The notes beneath the pieces were generated by a model. That model had not been told where the DNA came from. It saw only the letters and a program-made list of their open reading frames with translations, and searched no databases. Positions 1 to 11,400 of a DNA stretch of 64,000 bases are shown here, in pieces. Made by a program: the position numbers and the translations under genes. The first letter of the stretch is position 1. Each line of letters begins with the position of its first letter. Source of the DNA: Corylus avellana (lineage: Eukaryota > Streptophyta > Magnoliopsida > Fagales > Betulaceae); contig NC_081545.1 of NCBI RefSeq assembly GCF_901000735.1, positions 21,786,100-21,850,099 of the forward strand, given 5' to 3'.

Positions 1-184
1 TATTCTTAATCAGTAAGAATTCATGAAAACTTCTTTCTAGTCTTGATCTTATGCATCTTCCAACCATGATGGGAGGTTATATCCTATAACTAGAGATAGA
101 TCATTCTGACACCTTTTTCTTTTCCTCCTCTCTTTTTCACTTTCTGTATTAAACCTTTTCAAATGGGTTTGGTTGGTTTGTTAG

Positions 185-3100
185 AACACAAACTGCTGGA
201 GAGTGGACGATATATCCGTGGATTCACAGTAATTGCAATTCACTTTCAGATGGTGACCAACTTCGTCCTGTTTCAATACCAGATATTCATCCGGCTAGGT
301 ATCCATACTGCTTTTTACGTTATTTTGTCTTTCTGTTGTTTCTCCTTTCAAAAGCTTTTCAACTTGTAATATTTTTTATTATCTTTGAACATCATCCTGA
401 TTTTTCCCCATAATATGATCTTTTTGGAGGCAAACTTTGCTCAACTAAAAGCGAGTTTCCCATTTCAGTAGTAATTATCTATGAGACAAAAAGTTGGAAA
501 CCTATGGTCTATAACACAAAAGAAAGTTAAAATAGATATTCTCAATGATCTTCATATTATTATATTTGTAGCTTCACAATGTTAGGCATTTTTTCTTGTA
601 AATGTTTTCCAACTTCCTGCATTTGTGGTGCCTCATATTGGTGATTGTGGAGGCCCAGTTCTTCAATCAATATCTCATAATCCATTCTAGTGGTGGGTTG
701 GGGTTTTGCTGGTACCCCTATCATAATTAATGACTTGTCCCCCCTTTAACGTGGATGCTCAGTTTGAGCTGTGACTTTGAGATTGGAATATTAGCTGTTT
801 CTCTTTCTCTTACTTGTAGTTAATGCAAAATAGCGCATGTATTAGAGAAACTCAAGTTAGACCTTCATATTGAGGTTGATTGTGACGGAGATAACATACT
901 GAGGTTGATTGTCATTTTATTTGAGATAAGATACTTGGTGGAGATACATCTGCACCATTTGTGAAGTCTAGAGACCAGTTAGTTGACGTGTTTACAAAGT
1001 TCTTGTGTCAAAAGCGGTTAGAGTTTATTTGTTTCTAGCTTATATGATATAGTTGTTCTAGCTTGAGGGGGAGTGTTAAAAGAGTTTGCTAGGGTTACAA
1101 GAATATGTTGGTGGCAGTGATTTGTTACAGGGGTATTTGGTCATTGTATTGAATTTGACAATATGTATATTGTGAGGTGAGAGAGGCTATGTATGAGTGT
1201 AAAGCCTCCTCTTTCTCTATTTTCTTCCAGTGCCTTAGATCTAAATGCTGTGATTAATAATTGAAAGTGGAAAGTCTAACTCGCTTATAAAATGTTCTTT
1301 ATTCTAAACTAGATATAGGCACAACTGTTAATGAGAATCTTGTTTACTTTTTTTTATTGAAAATGATGAAATTAGTTTAAGTAAATGTTTATACTTTGGA
1401 AAGTAAACATTTATTTTGGGACGTCCTCAAAAGGAAAGCAAGACATTAAAATTTGGATGGAAGGAGTAAAAAATTAGAGTTACTGGTAATAGTATGTGGT
1501 TTGCTTTGTAGAAGCACTATAGTATCAATAGATCTCCATATTACCCCTAGTAGCAAAACTTGTGCACCATTTCTAGTATGATTCATACAATTGTAAAATG
1601 ATGTGAACACTTTTCACAAATTTCTCCTTCATAATACAAAGGAATTGTGTGCTCAATTTGTTTATGTTCAAACAATATTCTCTTGTACCAAAGTATTATT
1701 TGTTTCTATGATTTTTACACATTTGTTTTTAAATTTCTTTGATGATGCTTCTTTTATTTGTTTTCGAATGATGCTTCTTCCCCCCATGAGAATAGAATGG
1801 AGGGTGTGGTCATGGGTGTAAGCCCCACTATGTGTGTAACTTACTCATAAAAAAACATAATAATGATCTTTAACTTTCCTTCCAAGCAGTGCAGGAATTA
1901 CTGAAGGCTTTTCCATGTGTGGCGGCGACTTTGTTGAAGTTTATAGCGATCCGAGTCAAGTAGGTAAAGAATAGTATGACTTCTTATTATCTCTTTGTTT
2001 TGCATAATACTTTTTGTGTACTTGGGTTGTACCCCTCTGTCTGTTTTTTTTAATATACATTACTTATCAAAAAAATCTCTTTGTTTTGCATAATAAGTTC
2101 TAAAAAATGGAATAACTAATAGAAAAAATTACTATTCCAGACATCTGGTAGTAGTAAATATTACACGAGATCATTGTTCAAATATGATTGGTTTTGAAAA
2201 CTAGGATCTTGAATTAACATTGGACAAGTTCTGCCAAAGCAAATCAGTTTGTAGCATATTGGAGCAAGCATTTTGAACTTGATACTGAAAAACTGTTGTA
2301 GCCAGAATTTTCCAAGTACTTACCAAATTTTTCAGTTAAGAGTTATTTTATATCGGTTTGAACTAAAGCATACTGATTGTTAGTTCCAAAGAAGTAAGCA
2401 TGACACTTGGGGTTAGCCTGATCTTGCTTAGATGAATATTCTGTCCACAGCTATGAAATATGGTTTAGACAGATTATACTGTTATATTAGCCATTTAGAG
2501 GAGGTGAAGTTGACTTATGAAGTTTGGGAATATATCTCAAAGATACAACGGAAAAATCCAAGAACAAGTACTTATCAAAAAAAAAAATCCAAGAACAAGT
2601 ATCATGAAAGCAGAGCATAAGATCATGCAAAAAAAAAAAAACAAAAACAAAAATTTGCGCAGGCACAAAGACCATACCTGAAATCAGTTAGGCTTGGGTT
2701 TTTTTTTTTTTTTTTTTTTTTTTTGAAGTGAGTTAGGCTTGGTGTTGGGACTAATTTGATTCCTCTTGCGATCCACACGTGTAGGCTAGGGTTTTGAGAC
2801 CGCTAAACCTTCTCATCAATTCAGATTATGAGACCAAAAGTGTGAGCTCTAGTAGTGAGTAATACTATGGGTGTATTGGGGGTTTTAGGTATTAAAAACC
2901 CACTGCAGCTTTTGAAATAGCAACATTCTTCCATAACTTTATGAGATCCACTTCTAACTATGCCCATAAAGTGGTTTGAGCATCCCTCACGACTATCATA
3001 CACCATCTTTTCTTAGTGGAATTCCTTCATGAGCACTATTGTCTGTACCCGTGCAAATACTATTATTGTGTGATTAATATATTTTGTTCTCTTCTTTTAT

Positions 3101-5755
3101 TGTTTGTCATCTAAACTCTTAATTTGTATAAAAAAAATTTATTTAAAGTCTATCCCTAGAATACATTTCATGTCAAAACTGGAGCCTCCTATCTCCATTT
3201 CCAAAGAATCTGGCCCCAATTGGTCCTAACTGTAACAAGTGACCATTCCATTGCTTTAACATTGACCAAAAAAAAAAAGGGTCTTTAACTGTAGGTTGAC
3301 AATTTTCACTTGGCAACATAGCCCAGGTGATTATTGTGTACTGTCTCTTTTTCGGGTGTGAGACACCAGCTAATTTGGCCCAATAAAAAAAGGTTTTAGT
3401 AATTATCCTATAGGTCCGGCTTAAATTTTCAATTATACATTATCTATAATTATACATTATAACTTATCAAAAAAAAAAAAAAATCAATTATACATTATCT
3501 AACTTTTATAATTTCAATTTTTTTTTTCTTAAATCCTTGTGACCAGTATAGGGCAGCATATATTGCATCATTTTCTACCCACCTTAATATGCATTTTTCT
3601 GTATCACCAAACTAGAGAAAGCTTTAAATATTTTCAAAATCAATTTATGTTTTTTTGTCTCTTCAAGTGAATAGCGTGATATCTAGCATCCCACATTAGT
3701 ATCTTCTGTATCTTAGACACGTGACCCTAAGGAATTGCTGACCAGGAGTTTAGCTAATAAGTACATGATAGATGGATGGCAATATTGTTAATTCACACTT
3801 GTTCCAAAAGCTTAAGCTAAAGGAAATGGTGAAATTAGTCATTCAATTAGTAATTTAACACTCCTTTACGTGTGGCTCAAACTGTCCATCAATAAGTGAA
3901 GCCCAACACGTGGAATATTTAATTGAAATAGGGGATAAATTGTAGAGCCAAGATTCAAACTCACAATCTCTGCTTTGATATCATGATAAATTACTATTTA
4001 TCCCAAAAACTTAAGTGGATAGGAAATGGTGATTTTAATCATTTAATTAATATTCTAATAAATAAATGCATGGAGACAAATTTGTTGTTCATTTAAAGTA
4101 AAGCACAGGTACTATTTAGCATGCCATCAAAATAAATTTTTTTTCGTTGGTGGTTGGTATGAACAGAGATGTATCTGCATGCAATGAAAGTATTCATTTG
4201 TAAAAACTTGTTTTGCTTATGATTGCAATTAGTTAGTTGGAGAATTTTTCCTTTTATATTCTTGCTTCTTTTTTTTTATTATTATTTTTTTTTATGGCAA
4301 AGATTATCTTGGAGAAATTGTCACTACGTTGTAACACCCAGTGTCAGATATTTAATAATAGGTGCACATGAATCCTACCAATACTGATAGTAATTTCTTA
4401 TGGAGTATATTTGTGGTTCATGCAGGGGTTTGGGATGTGGTTGTAACCTGTTTCTTTATTGACACGGCTCACAACATCATTGAATACATTGAAATCATAT
4501 CGAAAATATTGAAAGATGGTGGAGTAAGTTTCTCGGTCGATACCGAACAGAGGTTTCTTTTTTTTCTCATTGCTGCTTTGATTAATTAAGTGAATAACAG
4601 GTTTGGATAAATATGGGGCCCCTACTCTATCACTTTGCGGATATGTATGGGCAGGATGTAAGCTTCTCCTTAAGTTCATTTAATACGCACTCACTTTGCA
4701 ATAGATGGATTGAGCGTTTAATAAGTTTCTATTGTCATTACGATTTAGGAAATGTCCGTTGAACTAAGTTTGGAAGATTTGAAAAAGGTAGCATTGCAGT
4801 ATGGATTTCAGTTTGAGGTAATGTTGGTCCATATCTATTCTATTGCATTTTGTATTTTTGAATTACAGTAAATGTATTGACTTATTCATGGACTGCAGAA
4901 GGAAAACACCATTGAGACAACCTACACTACAAATCCGAGATCAATGATGCAAGTAAGTTTATTGATGCAAGCCAGTTTTACCCATTTCTATGAGTGATTT
5001 TCTATCCCTTTTGCCTTGATTTCTTGATAAAATCTTGGTTTAAGAAGAGTTGTGATTCTATTGTTGTTTGCTATTGCAAACTCACTACGCCCGCTCTTGC
5101 ATCATTTATCATCTTGAGCAAAGGCTTTTTACTATCTTTTATAACTCGTAAATCCCAATGGTTGAGCCACATTTTTGCGCTTACTCGCAGCAATGATATC
5201 TTTGAACATTACTTGGTTCAAATCAACTGTACTAAAATTTTACCCTGGAAACTATGATTTTTCTGAAGCTGGTCGATAAAAAATGGTTCAATAGCCAATT
5301 GTTATTCCACATTTTCTCAATAAGCAAAATTATTTTGAGTTGAGTAAGATTAGATAGAAAAGAACTTATATTCAATTTGGGTTTGTGTTGTTTAAGGCCA
5401 GTGGAGACTTTTTTAAATCTAATAGTTTCGATTAACAATGCTATTTAGTAAATTGCTTTGCGACTGTCATACAATTAAGATCAGTATAAATCACTCATTA
5501 AATTTTACTTATTTTACTACTGCTAATCTTCATTGCCACATTATCAAGTTGTATGGTAGTCGTATAGAAGTATAATAAATATCATTACTCTTTTCTAAGA
5601 ATTCCACCTGAGTGCATGGGTGCTTGTTGCATATCTTAAAAGCTTTGTTGGTATGAGCATCTAAGACTTCATCCACTTTGCAGAACCGATATTTTGCTGC
5701 TTTCTGGACGATGAGAAAGAAATCGGCAACAAGAGAGGAGCATACCACTTCGTAA
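185..5755 (+). CDS. Carnosine N-methyltransferase-like protein (N2227 family), 3' part of gene
   Basis: Seven exons splice in frame: 185-298, 1890-1963, 4426-4523, 4601-4657, 4749-4817, 4899-4952 and 5684-5755 (stop TAA), all with GT/AG borders. They encode 178 residues. Family landmarks in order are YPWIH, a [10 protein letters not shown] stretch, [29 protein letters not shown], and a C-terminal [19 protein letters not shown] segment. The family uses S-adenosylmethionine to methylate the imidazole of carnosine in animals; the plant substrate is, to my knowledge, unsettled. The glycine-rich SAM-binding loop normally lies upstream, so the 5' exons are off the left edge. No stop or frameshift is seen, so the gene looks functional. 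The introns contain a copia 3' end, LINE-tail micro-insertions and a TRIM copy. The identity is firm; the acceptor of the first exon is the least certain border. Confidence 0.9.
840..1250 (+). mobile_element. Ty1/copia remnant: RNase H end, polypurine tract and 3' LTR
   Basis: This lies in the methyltransferase intron 299-1889. One frame, with shifts, reads EIDCHFI, then [14 protein letters not shown] and [10 protein letters not shown], the usual end of a plant copia RNase H domain. The polypurine tract GAGGGGGAG follows, and then an LTR starting TGTTAAAAGAG at about 1074. The rest of the element and the far LTR end are not recognisable. Confidence 0.75.
1989..2094 (+). repeat. 66-bp LINE 3'-tail insertion with 20-bp target duplication
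   Basis: Positions 1989-2008 are repeated exactly at 2075-2094. The 66 bp between (2009-2074) look like a LINE 3' UTR end and finish TTACTTATCAAAAAA. This is a severely 5'-truncated retroposition event in the methyltransferase intron. Confidence 0.8.
2552..2601 (+). repeat. 12-bp LINE-tail-only insertion with 19-bp target duplication
   Basis: Positions 2552-2570 recur exactly at 2583-2601. Only CTTATCAAAAAA separates them, the very end of the LINE tail that terminates the longer copy at 12045-12059. Confidence 0.75.
2686..2742 (-). repeat. Poly(T) insertion with 12-bp target duplication
   Basis: AGTTAGGCTTGG at 2686-2697 is repeated at 2731-2742. Between them is a poly(T) run plus a few bases, consistent with a tail-only retroposon on the minus strand. 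Its source element cannot be told. Confidence 0.6.
3429..3500 (+). repeat. LINE-tail insertion with 17-bp target duplication
   Basis: TCAATTATACATTATCT at 3429-3445 recurs at 3484-3500. The 38-bp insert ends AACTTATCA plus poly(A). It also contains a partial third copy of the target sequence, suggesting template slippage. Confidence 0.7.
3786..4062 (-). mobile_element. TRIM-like mini-LTR element, copy 1
   Basis: Direct terminal repeats of about 75 bp (about 3786-3860 and 3987-4062) share CCAAAA.CTTAAG..AGGAAATGGTGA and a TTTAATTA tail. On the minus strand the polypurine stretch AAAGGAG abuts TGTTAAAT, the start of the 3' repeat. Just inside the other repeat is a degraded TGGTATCAGAG-like primer site. 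There is no coding capacity. Related copies lie at 53979-54260 and 59785-60048. Ends are approximate. Confidence 0.65.
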
Positions 5756-8488
5756 TTACTTGCTGGGGTTTGCATGGCTTCAAATTCTCTCGTGGATCAT
5801 TGTAGCGATTTACTACTTTCTTTTCAAATTATGTTATACTTATATAAGTGGGGAAGGGTGTTGACATATAACATATATCAAAGTCTGGTTTTTTTTTTTT
5901 TTTTTCATAATTACATGTTTTAAACAGTTTATTTATTTATGCATCAGTCAATTTGACATATTCAAAACCTTTTTGTTAATGCAGAGTAAAATTAAACTTT
6001 GTCTACATGCAAATATTTCTAGTGCTGAGGTTTCCTGTTGCTGAAAAGTTTTTATTTTTTATTTTTCTTTTATAAACAAGTTTTGAGTTGAATTGGAGGC
6101 CTCTAATAATCATTCCGAACCACTTGAGGAAACTGGCCTCAAATGTTTTCTTTTTTAGATTCTGCTTCTATGCTATAGTTCTTATTCTTCTTTTGGCCGG
6201 AGCTGGTACTTAGAATAAGCTTCTTTTCATTTATTAGTATGAAGGAGTGTTAATATCATCACTGATTAACTGAAAAATCTTTTACTCAGTTGAATTTTGC
6301 GAGACTTACCGAACATTCATCAACAGAGACCAGTTTTAAAACGTTTTAATTGATTTTGTGGTAATTTAAAACGTTAGGTTGTGGGTTCAATGTCATCACT
6401 TAAAAAAGTGAAAAATAAATTAAAAAATAAAATAAAAGGAATTATAAAATGCAGGTGATGAAAACTATTTATTTATGGTGTGTTTGGTATTGTGATTTGC
6501 AAACTATTATTTTTTTTGAAAAAATATATATATTTTTTAAATAGAAAATTTAATTAGGTGGCCATGTCATCAATGATGATGTGGCTATTTATGTTAGGTG
6601 TTGAATTTTAATTGGTCCACGTGTCAGTGACGTGGACTTTTATTAAGTCAATTAACGGTCAATGGACGAAATGACTAATTTAGTCTTTTATCAAAACCAC
6701 ATGTACCTGTAAATAAATAATTTGAGATGATCCTATGATGTTGATTTTAGTACATAACTAATTAAATCCTACTTGCAATCATTTATCTTGAAAATTTAAT
6801 TAGTAAATTTATATTTCAAAAAGCTACAAGAATGATTTTTAAAATTAATATTTTATATTTAATATAAAAATTTATTATATTAATATTTTAAAATTAAAAA
6901 TGCCTCATTTTAACTTTTTTCCTTAGGCTTCATTTTTATTGAGCCTCTCTTGCTTTGGAGGCATGTTTTGCATTTTTTTTATTCTTAATTTAGTCACTTG
7001 AGAAATTTTAATAGTTATGTTAAGGGACATATGTCACTTTACAAGATGAGTTTGTATGAATTAACTACAAACTTTTGTAGCAATTTTTTATCCATTGCAA
7101 ACGGTTTATATATAAAAGTTAAAGGACTTGAAAGCAAGCTTATGTCATCTTGCTACTATTCTCCTCCCTACTTGTGTCACTCTTTATCTTCTTAAAAAAA
7201 AAAAAAAAAAACAAAACCTTTTAGGATCCATAATCCCCAGCAATCTCCATGTGGCTACACCATTCGAGCCTGTTCACGCATTATGATGCGTGACATAATC
7301 ACCAAAACAAAAAAGTCACAGTTTAGACAATATCAATATCTTGTTCTATTTTATTTTTAGAGTAACGTTAGAAACCATATTTTTATTACACAATTATTAC
7401 ACAATGCTAATGTGATAGTTCCAACCAAGCTTCTTTTATATATATATATATATATATATAAAAAATAAAAAATTAACAAGGACATTGAAATTTCCACATC
7501 AAAATGGTGAGATGGTTGTTGAATAAAAATACAGTTTTTAACATTGCTCTTCTTTTTATTTTATGGGTCAAGATGTGTTGTGTCAAGCAAAATTGCTAAT
7601 CCTAAGAGAAGATCTATTTAATCATTTGAGCTCCTCAATACTGGCCATGAGGTCGGGATGGATTCCCTATAATTACCTATCAATCGGCCCAAACAATCGA
7701 GAGAGACCTCCAAAAGGGACTACGTAACAGGCAATTGAAAGAGTGCAAAAATTAGATGTACAAGAATTCACTTGCCAGAAAGTGGCTACAATACCTGAGT
7801 GCAAAAATTCCTCGCAATTATTAAAGTTAAAGAAGCTGAAGCAAATTGAATGACACATCTAACCTTCTGCCTTTTCGATTGACAGTTGCACTTTTCGTTC
7901 TTTAACCATGCATGAGAATTACTTGATCTACTTAACAAACCTCTCTCACCCACCCACCCAAAAGAGGAACAAAGCCAGAGTAACAAATCTTTCCAAGTGA
8001 ATTAGATGAAATGAAAAGAAATTTTTGAAGGCTCATCCAGATCACCCTGTACATTCTACGCCCTTCTATAGTTCTGTTCTGCACTTTTAAAACAGCTACA
8101 ATACAAGCAAGAAAACAAAAAGAAGGGTACCAGAAGAAAATATCTTAAAGTGACAAACTTGCATCAAGAACTTCCATAATAATACACATTTATGCATGAC
8201 TATAAATTCGTCAAAATGAGCATCATATGGAATTTTTTCTTTAGTAAACTAGAATAACACAGATTACACTGAGGCCTTGAACCGTGCCTACAACTGCACA
8301 TGCTTGGCATCCACTCCCCCATGCCGCCCAAACTTCATTCCTAAGCAGATTCACTTTGTGAAATCATGGAAGGCACATCCCTACTTCAGATTCACTTCAC
8401 AAAAGCATACAGAGGGGATATGCAGAGAAATCCCACTAAAGAATGGATTTCAAACACAACCTATAAAATGATCTCTTCTTATCCTCGG
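5756..8488. other. Intergenic region between convergent genes
   Basis: Contains the 3' flank of the methyltransferase gene and, at its right end, the 3' UTR of the PAT1 gene. It is AT-rich, with a poly(T) run at about 5889-5905, a poly(A) run at about 7195-7210 and a (TA)n tract at about 7438-7461. The stretch at 6560-6700 (ACGTGTCAGTGACGTGGAC region) resembles a decayed DNA-element end but could not be assigned. No gene is seen. Confidence 0.6.
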
Positions 8489-11400
8489 TTAACCCTTCAC
8501 TGATTCTGAGCTTATCTGGCCACTACTCCCACCACGCACACTGAAACCAGCAATGGGCATGGATCGTTGACCAAAATCCAATAAGAGTTTCCGTTGGTGC
8601 TCATCAGTGTGAGGAAGACTGGCACGTAGAAGCTCCACAGGCATTTCCCTGCTGATGGCTCTGGCTGCCTCTGATCCAATGACTTCTGTGTTTGGCTGGG
8701 TCTGTGAACATATTGATTGCACTATAGTTTCATATTTACTCAGGCAATACTTGGTCAGAAGTGTAAAGAATTCATCAAACGAGGCTTGCCACAGGGCACG
8801 ATTAGACGTGCTACAGTTGCCAGTGCCACGAGGATCCGTTAAGAGCTCAGTTGCCCTTTCAAGGACAGATTTCAAAATAATGGAGGCCCCATCTCCAGCA
8901 GAACTTCCAACAGGGCGGAGTGGCGGTTGCTCTGAGGAACAAACAACCGCAACAAGACAAGCACTCAGTGCCCGTAGATCCATGCCCTTAACACAAGAGG
9001 AAACTGTCCTTGCAAGAGTAGTAGTAGTCTCAGCTGCTCCTGTATCAGATGGAAGGCCACCAAACAAAAACCTTAAATGACGGAAAATAGCCATACAAAC
9101 AATACGGGCAAGCTCACTACCAGAGAAGAGAAGCTGAAGGAACCTAGAAAGGAGTTTTCGGCCCTTCGGAAGAGAAACCAACCGTAGGAACACAAGGTCA
9201 TCCTTGGAAGTCAGCCCAACAGTGTGGCTACTTTTTCCAAGTGGGTCTACAAGCTGGAGGGATGCTGCCAGACCTTCTAGCAGCATTTGCCGCCTTCGCC
9301 TGAGCTGAGTCCCACCATCCTGGGGCTGACTAAATTGTAAGAGCCGATCAATATCATCGATATCAAGAAGAAGACAAATGCCATCCTCAATGGTGATTCT
9401 AGCAGCAAGCAATGGTTCCTGTTCCAGAGGCTTCTCAGAGACTTTCTGTTCTGAGCTATCACCAGATGCAGAGGGCGGAGGATCAACTTCAAGGAGGGGT
9501 CGAGGCCTGCGTATAGAAGAGAAGGGAATCCTACCAAGAGCATCAATAGGTAGATGAGGATGTTGTTCTGTACTGTTACGGCCTCGAGAAGGGAGCTCCC
9601 TCAGATGAGATGGGCAGAAAGGGTGTTTCAACCTCGATCCAGCAGCTTTTTTGGCAAGACTTGCTTGGTGGTAATAGTCATCGATGTATGGATCATTGCT
9701 ATGTGTAGCAGCAAGTTGCATTTTAAGAATACTCTCTATTTCCTCAGATGTCATATACTTGGATCTGATTTGGACCCACCCACTCTCACTTTTCTGGCTA
9801 CCAGTATCAGAACCTTGATGAGAAAAACGCATATTATGTTTGCCCTTTTGTGATGATTTAGGTCTTTGGTCTCTCATATCAGCCATTCCAAGCATTGCCT
9901 TATGTGAGGATGATGGATGGACATTATACAGTTGGGACTGCATTGCTGCAAAATGGGCCAAAGAGGGTGTTGTAACCTGATGATGCAATCTCTGTTGTTG
10001 CAGCTGCTGCTGAGGTGACATTATTTGGGGGGACAAGAGCCCATTTTGTCGAGGTAACTGTTGTTGCAAAATGTTATTTAAAAGGCTAGAGTGATCCCCG
10101 TGCAGTAGACCAGCATGGTTGACCCAGTGATTCTGCGGCCTGCTATTAAAAGAAAGGCCAGGGCCAGCAGTGGTGAACTGGCGCATATTCCCACCATAAT
10201 GCAACCCATGTGATAAACCAGCCAAATGAATATTTGAGTTAGATAGAGGAGAGAGGTTTGGTGCAGAGAAGGGCATCTGGGGACCACCACCAAGAGAAGA
10301 TATATTCAGGTGGTGCGGTGAACCCTGTTCTGATCTGCTTCCAGGAGGAGGGAAAGACGTGAAAGTTGATTTGGGTACTAGAATTGGTTCACTGTTGTAG
10401 TGATGCAGCACTGGTTGCTCCTGGGGGTATGAGGATGTTCTGTACAAAGAGTTTGGTTCCGCATGACGAGCAGAAGGCTGAGGTTGTGACGACCACCGTT
10501 TCTCTTCTTGAGCAGTTTCTGAGTCATATATATGCTGATCTAACCAGTTGCCAAAATCTCCATCTTGTGCCCACTCAGCAGCAGATGAACCTACACAGAA
10601 CTTTGCGTTAGCAAGAGGGAAGTTCCAAAGAAATTGGGGACCAGGGAGGGGACAGATAAGCAGAAATTATAAGGGCATCAAGTACTATCAACTTTATATT
10701 ACTTAACAAACTGCAAAAATCAAGCAAGCCACAAATATCAGAAAAATAATTTATAAATGGCACTTGGAAAAACAAATGCACAGGGCTCAATAGTAAAGAC
10801 AAACGAAAAAGAAAAGTCTATACTTGAAGAATGACCAGCACGAAGTCAAGCTCACAAAAAGAGAAAGAGAACATACTCCTTGAGACCATCAAGCTCACAG
10901 AAAGAACAGATGTAAGGAAAATTAAAGAAACACTTGAGTAACGCTAGAAAGATGCATGCGTTTGATGTTACTTGATACAGTTAATTGTTCACCTTCAAAA
11001 CTATTTATATGACAATAAGTAACAAGCTAACTGTTAGAGAGAGAATGCTATGCCATGTTGTACTCTTCTAGAAAATAGCCTTGATGTGTCCCTGACCAGC
11101 TGTCCCTTTCCAGAATATTCTTTGTCATATTGAAAATGCTTCTCCTTTATATGTGGAATGAATTGAGCAAGGGCAGATATAGAAAACAGCTTTTGCTTTT
11201 CATACATTCTCTTCCTTTGCCTGCGCTAAGGACGCTTCAGTGGAGGAGCATTTGGAGGTGCTGGGTGGCACTAATCAGTGGAATGTGAGCTTTTCTAGAG
11301 AAGCTCATGATTGGGAGGTGGAGGTGTTGGCTTCTTTTTTCCAGGTATTACATGCTGCTCAAGTGAGGCAAGGGTGTGAAGATAGGTTGTGGTGGAATTC

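Noticed and set aside
2698..2730. Sequencing artefact at the long poly(T)
   Set aside because: The exact 12-bp duplication on both sides argues for a real insertion, though run length may be inaccurate.
8655..9080. 141-codon plus-strand frame
   Set aside because: Antisense shadow of the last PAT1 exon.
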